A stretch of 47,976 nucleotides of DNA from CAYJAZ01 sp964370095 (GTDB lineage: Bacteria; Desulfobacterota; Desulfovibrionia; Desulfovibrionales; Desulfovibrionaceae), in assembly GCA_964370095.1 (NCBI GenBank), contig CAYJHJ010000005.1, positions 1 to 47,976 on the forward strand, in the 5' to 3' direction. This document shows, piece after piece, positions 25,927 through 34,851 of the stretch. Numbering within the stretch: position 1 is the first letter of the stretch; each line of letters starts with the position of its first letter. Made by a program: the position numbers and the translations under genes. Below the pieces are notes generated by a model. The model ran no database searches, had not been told where the DNA came from, and saw nothing but the letters and a program-made list of their open reading frames with translations.

Positions 25927-27426
25927 ATGCACAAAGAACCTTTAATAGTATTAAAAAATGCCCGCTTAAAAACCTATGTTCTCAAACAGGAACATTTGAT
26001 TTTAGGCAACAAAACAAAGGGTTTGGATTTTCGCCTTTATGCAAATGAGCATGTTGTTATCTTGGGTGAAAATGGTTCGGGCAAATCAACTTTATTAAAA
26101 ATATTGAAAGGCGATGCGTGGATACAAGAAGGCGAAGTTCTTTGGCAAAGCATTGAAAATTCACAGTTAGTTTATGAAAAAACTCCCCTAGTCGGCAAAA
26201 GAATGTGTGCTATTGTTTCAGCTGCCGAACAAGAAAAATATATACGCCAAGCATGGAACATCACAGCAGAAGAATTGCTTGCAACAGGCTTTGAAAATAC
26301 TTTACTTTTATACAATGATTTATCTAAAGAACAAAAAAACAAACTGGAAAATCTTGCAGAAGAATTAAATATAAAACATCTTTTAAAAGGATACCTCAAC
26401 ACTTTTTCACAAGGGCAATTGCGAATTTTGTTATTGGCAAGGGCTTTAATTTCTTCGCCTAAAGTTCTACTCTTAGATGAATGTACAGACGGGCTTGATG
26501 TTGAATATCGTGAACAAGTGCTTAAGTTTTTGGAAAAAATTAGGCATAAAACTACTTTTGTGATGACTAGCCACAGGCTTGAAACCCTTCCGCGATTTAT
26601 TACAAAAAAATATTATCTGAAAAATGGCATACTTTCAGAAGAAATTCCTAGCCTTTATTTAGATTATCAGGTTCAAATTTCGGAAGATAAAAAATTAGCA
26701 CTCAGTGAAAATAAGAAAAATTTTACAAATAATGATAACTCTTTAGCGCTTGTACCTCCTTTTATTGAGATTAAAAATGCCTCTGTCTATATCGACCATA
26801 AAGAAATCTTGCACTCTATTGATTGGGAATGGAAAACAAATGAGCATTGGCTTATTTATGGCAAAAACGGCTCAGGCAAGTCAACCTTTCTAAAGCTGTT
26901 GGCAAGTGAGGAATATCCTGCACTTGGTGGATATATAAAAAGAAATTTATCCGAGCTTGACGATGTTCACAAACTGGAACAAGTGAAAAAAGCAATTTCA
27001 CTTATCTCTGACAAATTGCAAGCAAGTTATGCCTATGAAGTGAATGTGCTTGAACTTATTTTAAGCGGAATTGACAATACTATTGGAATTTATAGAGAAT
27101 TCACAAAAAAAGAATACGAAAAAGCAAATTATTGGCTTGAATTTGTGAATATGCAAGATTTTGCAAAAAGAAGCATTTTCACGCTTTCAACAGGGCAGGC
27201 AAGAAGGGTTTTTATGGCAAGAGCATTAATTTCAAAGCCAAAACTTCTTTTGCTTGATGAGCCGTATACCGGACTTGACTTCACTTCACGAAATGAATTT
27301 ATGAAGCTTTTGGAAAAACTTATCCATGAGGGAATTCATTTACTTATTGTTTCGCATCATAAATATGATTCTTATTTTTGTAATCGCATTGCAAGAATTG
27401 AAGATGGTTATTTACTGGTTGAATAG
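25927..27426 (+). CDS. Twin-domain ABC ATPase, ModF-like
   Basis: This 499-residue soluble protein carries two ABC ATPase domains and no membrane segments. Domain 1 has Walker A GENGSGKST (about residue 47), signature FSQGQLRI and Walker B VLLLDECTDGLD. Domain 2 has GKNGSGKST (about residue 315), signature LSTGQARRV and LLLLDEPYTGLD, and ends with an SHH switch. Both signatures lack the first Gly/Ser of LSGGQ, as in ModF/PhrA proteins, whose role remains unclear. ATG 25927 is chosen over an upstream in-frame codon at 25894 that would overlap the previous gene. No molybdate transporter genes adjoin it. Confidence 0.88.
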   Translation: MHKEPLIVLKNARLKTYVLKQEHLILGNKTKGLDFRLYANEHVVILGENGSGKSTLLKILKGDAWIQEGEVLWQSIENSQLVYEKTPLVGKRMCAIVSAAEQEKYIRQAWNITAEELLATGFENTLLLYNDLSKEQKNKLENLAEELNIKHLLKGYLNTFSQGQLRILLLARALISSPKVLLLDECTDGLDVEYREQVLKFLEKIRHKTTFVMTSHRLETLPRFITKKYYLKNGILSEEIPSLYLDYQVQISEDKKLALSENKKNFTNNDNSLALVPPFIEIKNASVYIDHKEILHSIDWEWKTNEHWLIYGKNGSGKSTFLKLLASEEYPALGGYIKRNLSELDDVHKLEQVKKAISLISDKLQASYAYEVNVLELILSGIDNTIGIYREFTKKEYEKANYWLEFVNMQDFAKRSIFTLSTGQARRVFMARALISKPKLLLLDEPYTGLDFTSRNEFMKLLEKLIHEGIHLLIVSHHKYDSYFCNRIARIEDGYLLVE

Positions 27427-27621
27427 ATTTTGTTTTAAGTGAAACTTTCTTTAGTCGACAAAAAATCTATTTAATGATATATGTTCATTACTAATCATAT
27501 TTAAAAGTAACTTTATAAAAATGGAATATATTTTGCATATTCTATAGAAAATTATTTGTAAATAGCCAATTTTTTGTCGTATATCGACTTATATATTAGG
27601 TCGTATGTTAAGGGGAATACC

Positions 27622-28239
27622 ATGAGTGAAAGCATAAACACAGAAACAAGTGAAAATTCTTTGCCCGCTTCAGAAAATAAGACTGCAGAGGAAAATACTG
27701 AAAGTTTTGACACAAAGTTTTTCCCTAATGCTGATGAGCAAAATATGCAGGAAAGCATTATATTAACTGATTCAAGTGAAGGCTCAGTTTTTACTTGGGG
27801 CGGATATTTTCAATCTATCGCGCTGATGTTTTTCATGCTTTTTCTTTTATATTCAATACTTTGGTTTATGAAGAAAAAGGGCAAAGGCACTTTTTTGCCA
27901 CTGCCTTCAAAATTCACAAGAAATGATTTAAGGGTGGAAGCACAACTTCCTTTAGCCCACAAAAAAACACTTTATGTCGTGAAATATTTGAATAAAAGAC
28001 TGCTTATCGGTGCAAGCGAAAACTCCATCAATCTTATCACAGAAGATTTTATTTTTCCTGACGAAGAAATTGAAGAAAATGAAACAAGTGCAAAAGAATC
28101 AAAAGAAAATAACCAAAAGCATGCAGAAGAGATAACACAAGATAAGCTAAATGAAAATCAAGATAACAACAATGAACCTGTGAAGAATACTAAAAACTTC
28201 GGGAAAGTGGTTGAACGCTTTACAGGAAAAAACTCTTAG
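27622..28239 (+). CDS. fliO: Flagellar biosynthesis protein FliO
   Basis: FliO helps assemble the FliP export gate. The 205-residue protein has an acidic N-terminal region, one membrane helix (about residues 60-80, SIALMFFMLFLLYSILWFM), and the typical FliO domain (LRVEAQLPLAHKKTLYVVKY, LLIGASENSINLI). An acidic tail follows. ATG 27622 follows AAGGGG; the frame is open upstream but that part has no ribosome-binding site. A 195-base spacer separates it from the ABC gene, and fliP follows after 14 bases. Confidence 0.9.
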   Translation: MSESINTETSENSLPASENKTAEENTESFDTKFFPNADEQNMQESIILTDSSEGSVFTWGGYFQSIALMFFMLFLLYSILWFMKKKGKGTFLPLPSKFTRNDLRVEAQLPLAHKKTLYVVKYLNKRLLIGASENSINLITEDFIFPDEEIEENETSAKESKENNQKHAEEITQDKLNENQDNNNEPVKNTKNFGKVVERFTGKNS

Positions 28240-28253
28240 GCTATAGTATTTGT

Positions 28254-29072
28254 ATGAACATATTCCAAAGAAAATTTATATCATTATTATCAGCAAAAAG
28301 TGTTTTCATCTTATGCTCCCTTTTTGTATGTTTTTTGACTTTAAGTTCGCCTGAACTTGCTTTTGCTATTGCAGGTGAAGAAGTTTCTGATTCCACTATG
28401 CCTTCAATATCTCTTACTTTAAGTGGAGGCGCGGAAACCCCGCAAAATGTTTCACTTACGCTTGAAATTCTTTTCTTGCTTACTATACTTTCGCTTGCTC
28501 CTGCCATCATCATGATGATGACTTCTTTTACGCGTATAATCATTGTTTTCCACTTTTTAAGGCAAGCTATTGGTATTCAGCAACTTCCGCCAACTCAGGT
28601 TTTGGCTTCTTTAGCTATATTTATGACTTTTATCATTATGTATCCTGTTGGCAAACAGATAAATGACACTGCTTTGCAACCATACTTATCTCAAGATATT
28701 GGTTTTAACCAAGCTTTAGATGCTGCTCAAGTTCCAATACGCACTTTTATGTTTAAGCATACAAGGGAAAAAGATTTATCTATTTTCTATTCCATCTCCG
28801 GCATGGAACAACCCAGAACTATTGATGAAGTTCCAACTATTATGCTTGTTGCCGCCTTTGTTTTGAGTGAATTGAAAACCGGCTTTAGTATCGGCTTTTT
28901 GATATATATACCTTTCCTGATTGTGGATATGTGTGTTTCTTCCATTCTTCTGGCAATGGGTATGATGATGCTGCCACCTATGATGGTGTCTATGCCATTT
29001 AAAATACTACTCTTTGTCATGGTAGATGGGTGGAATTTACTTGTAGGTTCACTGGTAAATACCTTTTATTAA
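28254..29072 (+). CDS. fliP: Flagellar export gate protein FliP
   Basis: FliP forms the pentameric core of the flagellar type III export gate. The 272 residues start with a signal-like segment (about 14-38, ending LAFA), as is usual for FliP. Conserved motifs are IIMMMTSFTRIIIVFHFLRQ, IGIQQLPPTQVLASLAIFMT, FKHTREKDL, TIMLVAAFVLSELKTGF and MMMLPPMMVSMPFKI. It is followed 32 bases later by fliQ. Confidence 0.97.
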   Translation: MNIFQRKFISLLSAKSVFILCSLFVCFLTLSSPELAFAIAGEEVSDSTMPSISLTLSGGAETPQNVSLTLEILFLLTILSLAPAIIMMMTSFTRIIIVFHFLRQAIGIQQLPPTQVLASLAIFMTFIIMYPVGKQINDTALQPYLSQDIGFNQALDAAQVPIRTFMFKHTREKDLSIFYSISGMEQPRTIDEVPTIMLVAAFVLSELKTGFSIGFLIYIPFLIVDMCVSSILLAMGMMMLPPMMVSMPFKILLFVMVDGWNLLVGSLVNTFY

Positions 29073-29104
29073 CTCTTTATAATTTCAGTTAACAGGAGTA
29101 AATC

Positions 29105-29374
29105 ATGTCTCCCGAACTTATTATAGGCTTTTGCAAACAAGCTATCGAGCTTACACTCTCGATTATTCTTCCTATTTTATTAGTGGGTTTAGCAGTTGGT
29201 GTTTTAGTAAGTATTATTCAAGCAGCAACGCAAATTCAAGATCAAATTTTAAGCTTTGTGCCTAAAATTATAACAATTTTCACAATGCTTCTTTTTACCT
29301 TTCCGCTAATTATGGATAAAATAAATTCTTTTACAATAAATCTGTTTTTAAACCTGCCCGAATATATAAAGTGA
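29105..29374 (+). CDS. fliQ: Flagellar export gate protein FliQ
   Basis: FliQ is the small two-helix subunit of the export gate. The 89 residues are the usual length, with two membrane helices (about 15-40 and 50-72) and the motif VGVLVSIIQAATQIQDQIL. ATG follows AACAGGAG. fliR, often next, is not in the window; an unrelated small gene follows. Confidence 0.96.
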   Translation: MSPELIIGFCKQAIELTLSIILPILLVGLAVGVLVSIIQAATQIQDQILSFVPKIITIFTMLLFTFPLIMDKINSFTINLFLNLPEYIK

Positions 29375-29405
29375 ACACAAATACATTTAATTTTAAGGAT
29401 TTTCT

Positions 29406-29774
29406 ATGGCCGTAATTACACAAGAATTTTTAGACGAACTTTTCCCTCATTCTCGTAATGATGAATTTTTTGAAGCCCTTTTTGGCGACCCTGACGATGG
29501 TGCTTACGATATTAAACTTGCACTTAAAAGTGAAGATGAAAATGAGCTTTTACTTGATTATCAATTGCATGTACGAGAAGATCAATGCCTTGCCTGCAAT
29601 CTTACTAGCGGCTTACCAAATGTATTAAAAAGGCATCCTATTATTGCGGCAGAAAAAACAGCACAAGCTTTAGCTGATAAAATGCAATGGCAAAGCTTTT
29701 CATATGAAATAGGCGAAACAAATCAGCTTTCTGATGAATTACACACTATACCACTAACTATTACAAAGGGCTAA
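29406..29774 (+). CDS. Conserved small protein of unknown function, upstream of paaK
   Basis: This soluble 122-residue acidic protein has no membrane segment or signal. I see an LTSGLPNVLKRHPII segment and a single CLAC pair (DQCLACNL) about residue 61. It is coupled to paaK (2-base spacer). I recall that Desulfovibrio homologues beside PaaK often carry an implausible homeobox-protein label, which should be ignored. A role with the ligase is inferred from position alone. Confidence 0.8.
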   Translation: MAVITQEFLDELFPHSRNDEFFEALFGDPDDGAYDIKLALKSEDENELLLDYQLHVREDQCLACNLTSGLPNVLKRHPIIAAEKTAQALADKMQWQSFSYEIGETNQLSDELHTIPLTITKG

Positions 29775-29776
29775 AC

Positions 29777-31066
29777 ATGAAATTTTTACATCCTCAAGAG
29801 TTTTGGAGTAAGGATAGAATTCACCACCATCAATGCCTTGCCTTGCACGATATTTTTGATAGAATTCAAAAAGCACCTTTTTATGCTGAAAGATTAAAAG
29901 CTTGCGGAAAAAGTATTGATGAACTTTCAAGCCCGGAAGGTTTAAGGCACTTCCCTTTTACTACCAAGCAAGACTTGAGAGATAATTACCCTTTTGGACT
30001 TGCCTGTGTGCCTAAAGAAAAATTTGTGCGTATGCACTGCTCATCAGGAACAACTGGCACTCCTGTAGCAATCTCCTATACTGAAAAAGATATTCAAACT
30101 TGGGCTCAAATTATGGCGCGCTCAATGTTTATCACAGGTATGCGTAAAGAAGATGTTTTTCAAAACATGAGTGGATACGGCCTTTTCACAGGTGGTCTTG
30201 GCATACATTATGGTTCAGAAGCTTTGGGTTGCCTTACAATCCCTGCTGGTGCCGGCAACACACGCAGGCAAATCAAACTTATTCAAGATTTCAATGTTAC
30301 AGCAGTGCATATTTTGCCATCATACGCACTTCACATTGCACAACACCTTGAAAAGGAAGATACCAAAACCTCACTTCGCATAGCCTTGGTTGGTGCTGAA
30401 CCTTATACAGAACTTACAAGAAAACGTATAGAAGAAAAATTAAATCTTAAAGTATACAACTCCTTTGGGCTTTCTGAAATGAACGGCCCCGGTGTTGGCA
30501 TGGAATGCACTGAACAAAGAGGTATGCACATTTGGGAAGATCATTATCTTTTTGAAATTATTGACCCTGAAACAGGCATTAACCTGCCTGACGGCGAGCT
30601 TGGCGAACTTGTAATCACAACTCTTTCACGTAAAGGCATGCCCATCATACGTTACCGCACAAGAGATTTAACCCGCGTGCTTGTGGAAGATTGCCCTTGC
30701 GGAAGACAGCATAGAAAAATAGATAGAATTCAAGGCAGAAGCGATGATATGATTATTCTTAAAGGCGTAAACATCTATCCTATGCAGATTGAAAAAATTC
30801 TTATGGAATTTCAAGAAGTTGGTGAGAATTATCTCATCCACCTCGAGCAAGAAGGGCTTTTGGAAAATATTCGGGTTGAAGTTGAAATTAGGCCTGAACA
30901 CTTTGAAGAAGACATGCGTATTCTACATCAGCTCAGAGATAAAATTGCAAGGCGCTTGCACGATGAAATTTTAGTAACACCAAAAGTTACTTTGGTTGCA
31001 CAAAATACGCTTCCTGTAAGCGAAGGAAAAGCCCAAAGAGTTCTTGACAATAGGCAGAAATATTAA
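29777..31066 (+). CDS. paaK: Phenylacetate-CoA ligase family enzyme
   Basis: This ANL-superfamily adenylating enzyme converts an aryl or related acid to its CoA thioester. The 429 residues are typical. The phosphate-binding loop is MHCSSGTTGTPVAI (about residue 90). FGLSEMNGPGVGMEC, the HIWEDHYLFEIIDPETG stretch, and the hinge/C-terminal IIRYRTRDLTRV and GRSDDMIILKGVNIYPMQIE follow. With no phenylacetate pathway genes nearby, the true acid may differ; indoleacetate or phenylacetate scavenging are options. It ends in a strong terminator. Confidence 0.93.
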   Translation: MKFLHPQEFWSKDRIHHHQCLALHDIFDRIQKAPFYAERLKACGKSIDELSSPEGLRHFPFTTKQDLRDNYPFGLACVPKEKFVRMHCSSGTTGTPVAISYTEKDIQTWAQIMARSMFITGMRKEDVFQNMSGYGLFTGGLGIHYGSEALGCLTIPAGAGNTRRQIKLIQDFNVTAVHILPSYALHIAQHLEKEDTKTSLRIALVGAEPYTELTRKRIEEKLNLKVYNSFGLSEMNGPGVGMECTEQRGMHIWEDHYLFEIIDPETGINLPDGELGELVITTLSRKGMPIIRYRTRDLTRVLVEDCPCGRQHRKIDRIQGRSDDMIILKGVNIYPMQIEKILMEFQEVGENYLIHLEQEGLLENIRVEVEIRPEHFEEDMRILHQLRDKIARRLHDEILVTPKVTLVAQNTLPVSEGKAQRVLDNRQKY

Positions 31067-31108
31067 TTTATAAAGCCTGCTCTAAAAAAGTTTTCTTATA
31101 AAACATTA

Positions 31109-31152
31109 AAAAATAAATCCCTCAATTATGCATAGAGGGATTTATTTTTTAA
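31109..31152 (+). terminator. Bidirectional intrinsic terminator between paaK and the recA unit
   Basis: AAATAAATCCCTC pairs with GAGGGATTTATTT around an 11-base loop, with T-rich tracts on both sides. It can end paaK transcripts on the plus strand and recA/unknown transcripts on the minus strand. Confidence 0.88.
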
Positions 31153-31218
31153 TTATGTTTATGTTCTAAAGCTTATATAGCTTGTGGCACTCATACAAAT
31201 CTTGCATTTCAAGTTAGA

Positions 31219-31545
31219 TTAAACGTTTTCTAAAGCTTTATCTAAACTTGCTGTATTTACTCTATACATGGCAAGGCTTTGGTAGCTATGCCGAGTTAAA
31301 GTCCAAGCTTCTAAGTCTATGCAATCAAGCTTGCCTTCTGTTTTTTCATTATGATAATTTCTAAAAAGTTCGCCCACTTCATCGCAGGGAAAATAATCGC
31401 CCTCAAAAGAAATTCGCACCATTTCATTTTCATAAAAAACTGCGTCTTCAATATGCCAAGCCAAAAGAATATTTTCAGTTTCTAAAAAACACTCATAAGG
31501 CACAGGGTAAAGGCTTCCATATACTTTAACTAGTATAGGCCTCAT
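31219..31545 (-). CDS. Conserved-looking protein of unknown function downstream of recA
   Basis: The 108-residue soluble protein begins MRPILVKVYGSLYPVPYEC and is rich in aromatic and acidic residues, with no recognised motif. It starts 2 bases after the recA stop, so it is probably co-transcribed with recA. I do not recognise the family. Confidence 0.72.
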   Translation of the reverse strand: MRPILVKVYGSLYPVPYECFLETENILLAWHIEDAVFYENEMVRISFEGDYFPCDEVGELFRNYHNEKTEGKLDCIDLEAWTLTRHSYQSLAMYRVNTASLDKALENV

Positions 31546-31547
31546 TT

Positions 31548-32621
31548 TTATTCATCTTCACTAAAGTCTTCGGCAACATCTTCAGCAGTTGGAGTAAAAG
31601 CTTGCGGATTCATGCCAAGGTGGTTGATAACTTGCTGTTCTATATCATTCCTTAAGTCATCATTTTGCTCAAGCAAAGCCCTCACATTTTCTTTGCCTTG
31701 ACCAAGTTTTTCTGAGCCATACGCAAACCATGAGCCTGATTTGTCAACAATGCCGGCATCACAAGCAATGTCTAAAATTTCGCCTGAGCGTGAAATTCCT
31801 GTGCCCCAAATAATATCAAAATTTGCTTCCCTAAAAGGCGGGGCAACTTTATTTTTCACAACTTTTACTCTTGTGCGTGAACCAAAAGCTTCTTCTTTAT
31901 CTTTCAAAGTTTGAATTTTTCTGATGTCTAAACGAACTGAAGAATAGAATTTAAGTGCGTTACCACCTGTTGTTGTTTCAGGGGAACCATAACCCATAGT
32001 GCCAATTTTCATACGAATTTGGTTAATAAACACAACAGCTGTGCGAGATTTATGAATTGTTCCTGTGAGCTTACGAAGTGCGTGAGACATCAAGCGAGCA
32101 TGCCCACCAATTTGAGATTCACCCATTTGCCCTTCAAGCTCAGCTTGCGGAATAAGTGCTGCAACAGAGTCAATAACAACTAAATCAACAGCATTTGATC
32201 TCACAAGCATATCAGCAATATCAAGTGCTTGCTCACCGTGGTCAGGTTGAGCAATAAGCAAATCTGCAGTATTTACACCTAGTCTTTGGGCATATGTCGT
32301 ATCAAGTGCATGTTCAGCATCAATAAAAGCTGCTGTGCCACCAAGTTTTTGACATTCTGCTATAATATGCAAAGTCAAGGTGGTTTTACCTGATGATTCA
32401 GGGCCAAAAATTTCAGTTACTCTACCTTTTGGAATTCCGTTGATTCCAAGTGCCAAGTCTAAACCAAGTGAGCCAGTAGGAATAACAGGAATTGCCACAT
32501 GAACATTGTCTGACAACTTCATTACGGCACCTTGCCCATATTTACGTTCAATAGAAGAAAGAGCGGTTTTCAATGCGTCTAAGCGTGCTTGTTCAGCACT
32601 TTGAGTAGGCTTCTTTGCCAT
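31548..32621 (-). CDS. recA: Recombinase RecA
   Basis: RecA forms ATP-dependent filaments on single-stranded DNA for homologous repair and LexA cleavage. The 357 residues include Walker A GPESSGKTTL (about residue 68), VVIDSVAALIPQAELEG, the L2/DNA-binding region INQIRMKIGTMGYGSPETTTGG and the C-terminal acidic tail. ATG follows AAAGAGG. I see no obvious LexA-type palindrome in the roughly 190-base divergent spacer upstream, but the box in this lineage may differ from those I know. Confidence 0.98.
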   Translation of the reverse strand: MAKKPTQSAEQARLDALKTALSSIERKYGQGAVMKLSDNVHVAIPVIPTGSLGLDLALGINGIPKGRVTEIFGPESSGKTTLTLHIIAECQKLGGTAAFIDAEHALDTTYAQRLGVNTADLLIAQPDHGEQALDIADMLVRSNAVDLVVIDSVAALIPQAELEGQMGESQIGGHARLMSHALRKLTGTIHKSRTAVVFINQIRMKIGTMGYGSPETTTGGNALKFYSSVRLDIRKIQTLKDKEEAFGSRTRVKVVKNKVAPPFREANFDIIWGTGISRSGEILDIACDAGIVDKSGSWFAYGSEKLGQGKENVRALLEQNDDLRNDIEQQVINHLGMNPQAFTPTAEDVAEDFSEDE

Positions 32622-32778
32622 GATATATACCTCTTTATATGATTTGCTAAAAGATTTAATCTCATTTAGAATTTAACGATTTTCTTTATATTTTGTCTAA
32701 AAAACAATCTAAAGCATTTTTTGAAAATTCGCAAGTTCTTATACTGCCACTCAAAAGTAAAAAAGTTATATTATCAGC

Positions 32779-32807
32779 TTTACACTTGAAAAAAAGAAGT
32801 TTATACT
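32779..32807 (+). promoter_or_regulatory. Promoter placing transcription start at the ATG of the BPL_N-type gene
   Basis: TTTACA (32779-32784) and TATACT (32802-32807) are separated by 17 bases. The -10 ends 6 bases before the ATG at 32814, so transcription should start at or within a base or two of the ATG. No ribosome-binding site precedes that ATG. Confidence 0.6.
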
Positions 32808-32813
32808 TTTTAT

Positions 32814-34082
32814 ATGAAGCACTTGAACAAAGATCAAATTTCGCTTTACTGGAACCATTCACATATATGGGGCTTTTTGGTGTGGCACAGCCTACACTCT
32901 TTAGGTTTGCCCTTTAAAATTTTAACCGCACAAGATATTTTAAAAGATGGTATTCACTCTAAGCTTTTAATCGTACCCGGCGGTTCAGCAAAACTCAAGT
33001 CAAAAGACTTGTATAAAGATAACAAACAGCAAGGGCATGAGATTATCAAAAATTTTGTTAAAACCGGTGGAAATTATTTAGGGTTTTGCGGGGGAGCCGG
33101 TTTTGCACTTTCAGAAAAAGAAAGCCTTGGCATTTGCCCGTGGAAAAGATCTGCCATTCAAGACAGGCTTTTGCACCACGTTTCTGGGCACCTTCATGTT
33201 AAATGTGAAAAAAGTGAATTTTTTAAAAACACTAAAAATTATGCAGAAGAAGAAAAAATCTTTCCTGTGTGGTTTCCCGGGCGTTTTCAATCCGATAAAG
33301 ATATTTTAAGCTGTAATAATGATGTTTTCGTGCTTGCAAGATATATTAAACCAAGCTCAAATTTTTATATGTCAGACCTACCGCTGGCATCTTTCAGTAA
33401 AGAATTTACACAAGAAAGCTTTGAAGTTTATGGTGCAAACCTTGACCCAAATCTAAAACACGAACCTTGTGCTGTTCAGGGGCAATATGAACAAGGAAAT
33501 TATGTTTTGAGCTATGCCCACCTTGAAACTCCAAATTCGCCTTTTGCAAATACTGTATATCTTAATATTTTAGAAGAATTTTCTAAACTTGGCAAAATTA
33601 CAACTTCAAAAGTTGATGAGCTTGATTTTGACTATATACTTAAACATAAATTAAATTGGGAAGAAGCAACTCTTGCAAAAAGTACTGAAAAATTGCAACA
33701 CCTTTTTGGTTTAGGGCTTGAACTACAATTGTTTTATGAACGAACTTCTTGGCTATATGGCTGGAAAATCCGCATGCACGGCATACAGTTTGCCAATTTA
33801 AGGGCTGTATTAATTCTTCTTCAAAGCCTAAAGCCCAATGATGCCATGATTAGAAAATGGCAAGAAATCAAAGATGAATTTTCTGCACTTTGCGAAGTTT
33901 TTTATAATGGAACTTTATCATGGCTTTACGCAAGAAGGCTAGCTTTAAGCCTGCCGGAGCTTGTTTCACCCTCCATTCTGGCTGATCAAGAAAACAGACT
34001 TTTTGGAAAAGCAATGGAGATGGACGGCATTTGCAACTCATTAGTGCTTTTACTTGAAAGTGTTTTTATTCTTCAAGATTAA
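32814..34082 (+). CDS. BPL_N-type (glutamine-amidotransferase-like) protein
   Basis: The N-terminal half (about residues 1-240) looks like the domain found at the N-terminus of some biotin-protein ligases, a class I amidotransferase-like fold. WNHSHIWGFLVWHSL leads it, LLIVPGGSAKLKS follows, and the nucleophile-elbow-like GFCGGAGFAL (about residue 98) is clear. The C-terminal 180 residues are helical with no motif I know. No biotin ligase catalytic domain is present. The reaction is unknown. It is divergent from recA and convergent with the comF-like gene (1-base spacer). The message may be leaderless. Confidence 0.82.
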   Translation: MKHLNKDQISLYWNHSHIWGFLVWHSLHSLGLPFKILTAQDILKDGIHSKLLIVPGGSAKLKSKDLYKDNKQQGHEIIKNFVKTGGNYLGFCGGAGFALSEKESLGICPWKRSAIQDRLLHHVSGHLHVKCEKSEFFKNTKNYAEEEKIFPVWFPGRFQSDKDILSCNNDVFVLARYIKPSSNFYMSDLPLASFSKEFTQESFEVYGANLDPNLKHEPCAVQGQYEQGNYVLSYAHLETPNSPFANTVYLNILEEFSKLGKITTSKVDELDFDYILKHKLNWEEATLAKSTEKLQHLFGLGLELQLFYERTSWLYGWKIRMHGIQFANLRAVLILLQSLKPNDAMIRKWQEIKDEFSALCEVFYNGTLSWLYARRLALSLPELVSPSILADQENRLFGKAMEMDGICNSLVLLLESVFILQD

Positions 34083-34083
34083 T

Positions 34084-34845
34084 CTATATAAGCTGTTCAG
34101 GAGCTGTTCCTGCAATATACAAAACAAAAACCTTTTCTGCTCCTGCTTCTAACAAAGCTTTTGTGGCTTCATTCAAGCTTGAGCCTGTAGTAGAAACATC
34201 ATCAAATAATAAAATTTTCTTCTTATCCACAAACTTTTTATCTGCCTTAAAGGAATTTTTCAAATTGATAAAGCGTTCATTCTTTGAAAGGCTTGACTGT
34301 GCGTTAGTATTTAAAACTTTCTCTAATGCACCAAAATTATAAGGGATTTTTTCTTTCTTCTCAATATGTTTCACTATTTCAAGGCATTGATTATAACCTC
34401 TTTTTTGTAATCTTTTTGTATGCAAGGGCATAGGTACAATAAAATCAAAAGATTCTACTTCTTTTATAATTGGGCTTATAATATCAGCTAGTGTTCTGAG
34501 GAATATGAGGTTTTCATAAAACTTAGATTCTTTAATTATATCTTGCAAAATTCCTTCATAAACACCAAAAAACTTAAGATCATGCCACAGATACATTCCT
34601 TGATCAGGAGTGCTACATCGATCACAGTTTTCAGTAAGAGTATTTGATTCTGTCAAAGAAAAAATATTTCCACACTTTTTACAATAGCCTGTTTTTATTC
34701 TTTTGATTTCCCTTGAACACGCCTTGCAAAGCCCATAATACAAGCTTGGCTCATCTAGGTTTTTCACATTGGGTTTTTGACAATAAGCACAACGTGGCGA
34801 AAAAAATTCATTTATGTCTTTTCTGTATCTTTCAAAGGCTTTCAT
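34084..34845 (-). CDS. ComF-family phosphoribosyltransferase-like protein
   Basis: The 253-residue product has an N-terminal zinc-ribbon region (CAYC, CKAC, CKKCG, CDRC within the first 80 residues) and a C-terminal PRTase fold. The PRPP motif is ILLFDDVSTTGSSLNE (about residue 210), and VPMPLHTKRLQKRGYNQ is the family signature. ComF proteins act in DNA uptake in some bacteria (ComFC) and are widely conserved in others without known competence. It is 6 bases downstream of the flavoprotein gene. Confidence 0.9.
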   Translation of the reverse strand: MKAFERYRKDINEFFSPRCAYCQKPNVKNLDEPSLYYGLCKACSREIKRIKTGYCKKCGNIFSLTESNTLTENCDRCSTPDQGMYLWHDLKFFGVYEGILQDIIKESKFYENLIFLRTLADIISPIIKEVESFDFIVPMPLHTKRLQKRGYNQCLEIVKHIEKKEKIPYNFGALEKVLNTNAQSSLSKNERFINLKNSFKADKKFVDKKKILLFDDVSTTGSSLNEATKALLEAGAEKVFVLYIAGTAPEQLI

Positions 34846-34851
34846 AATTTT

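Noticed and set aside
27571..27612. Operator-like GTCG-N5-CGAC palindrome and repeated TCGTAT upstream of fliO
   Set aside because: Short arms, no known regulator match, and expected by chance at this length.
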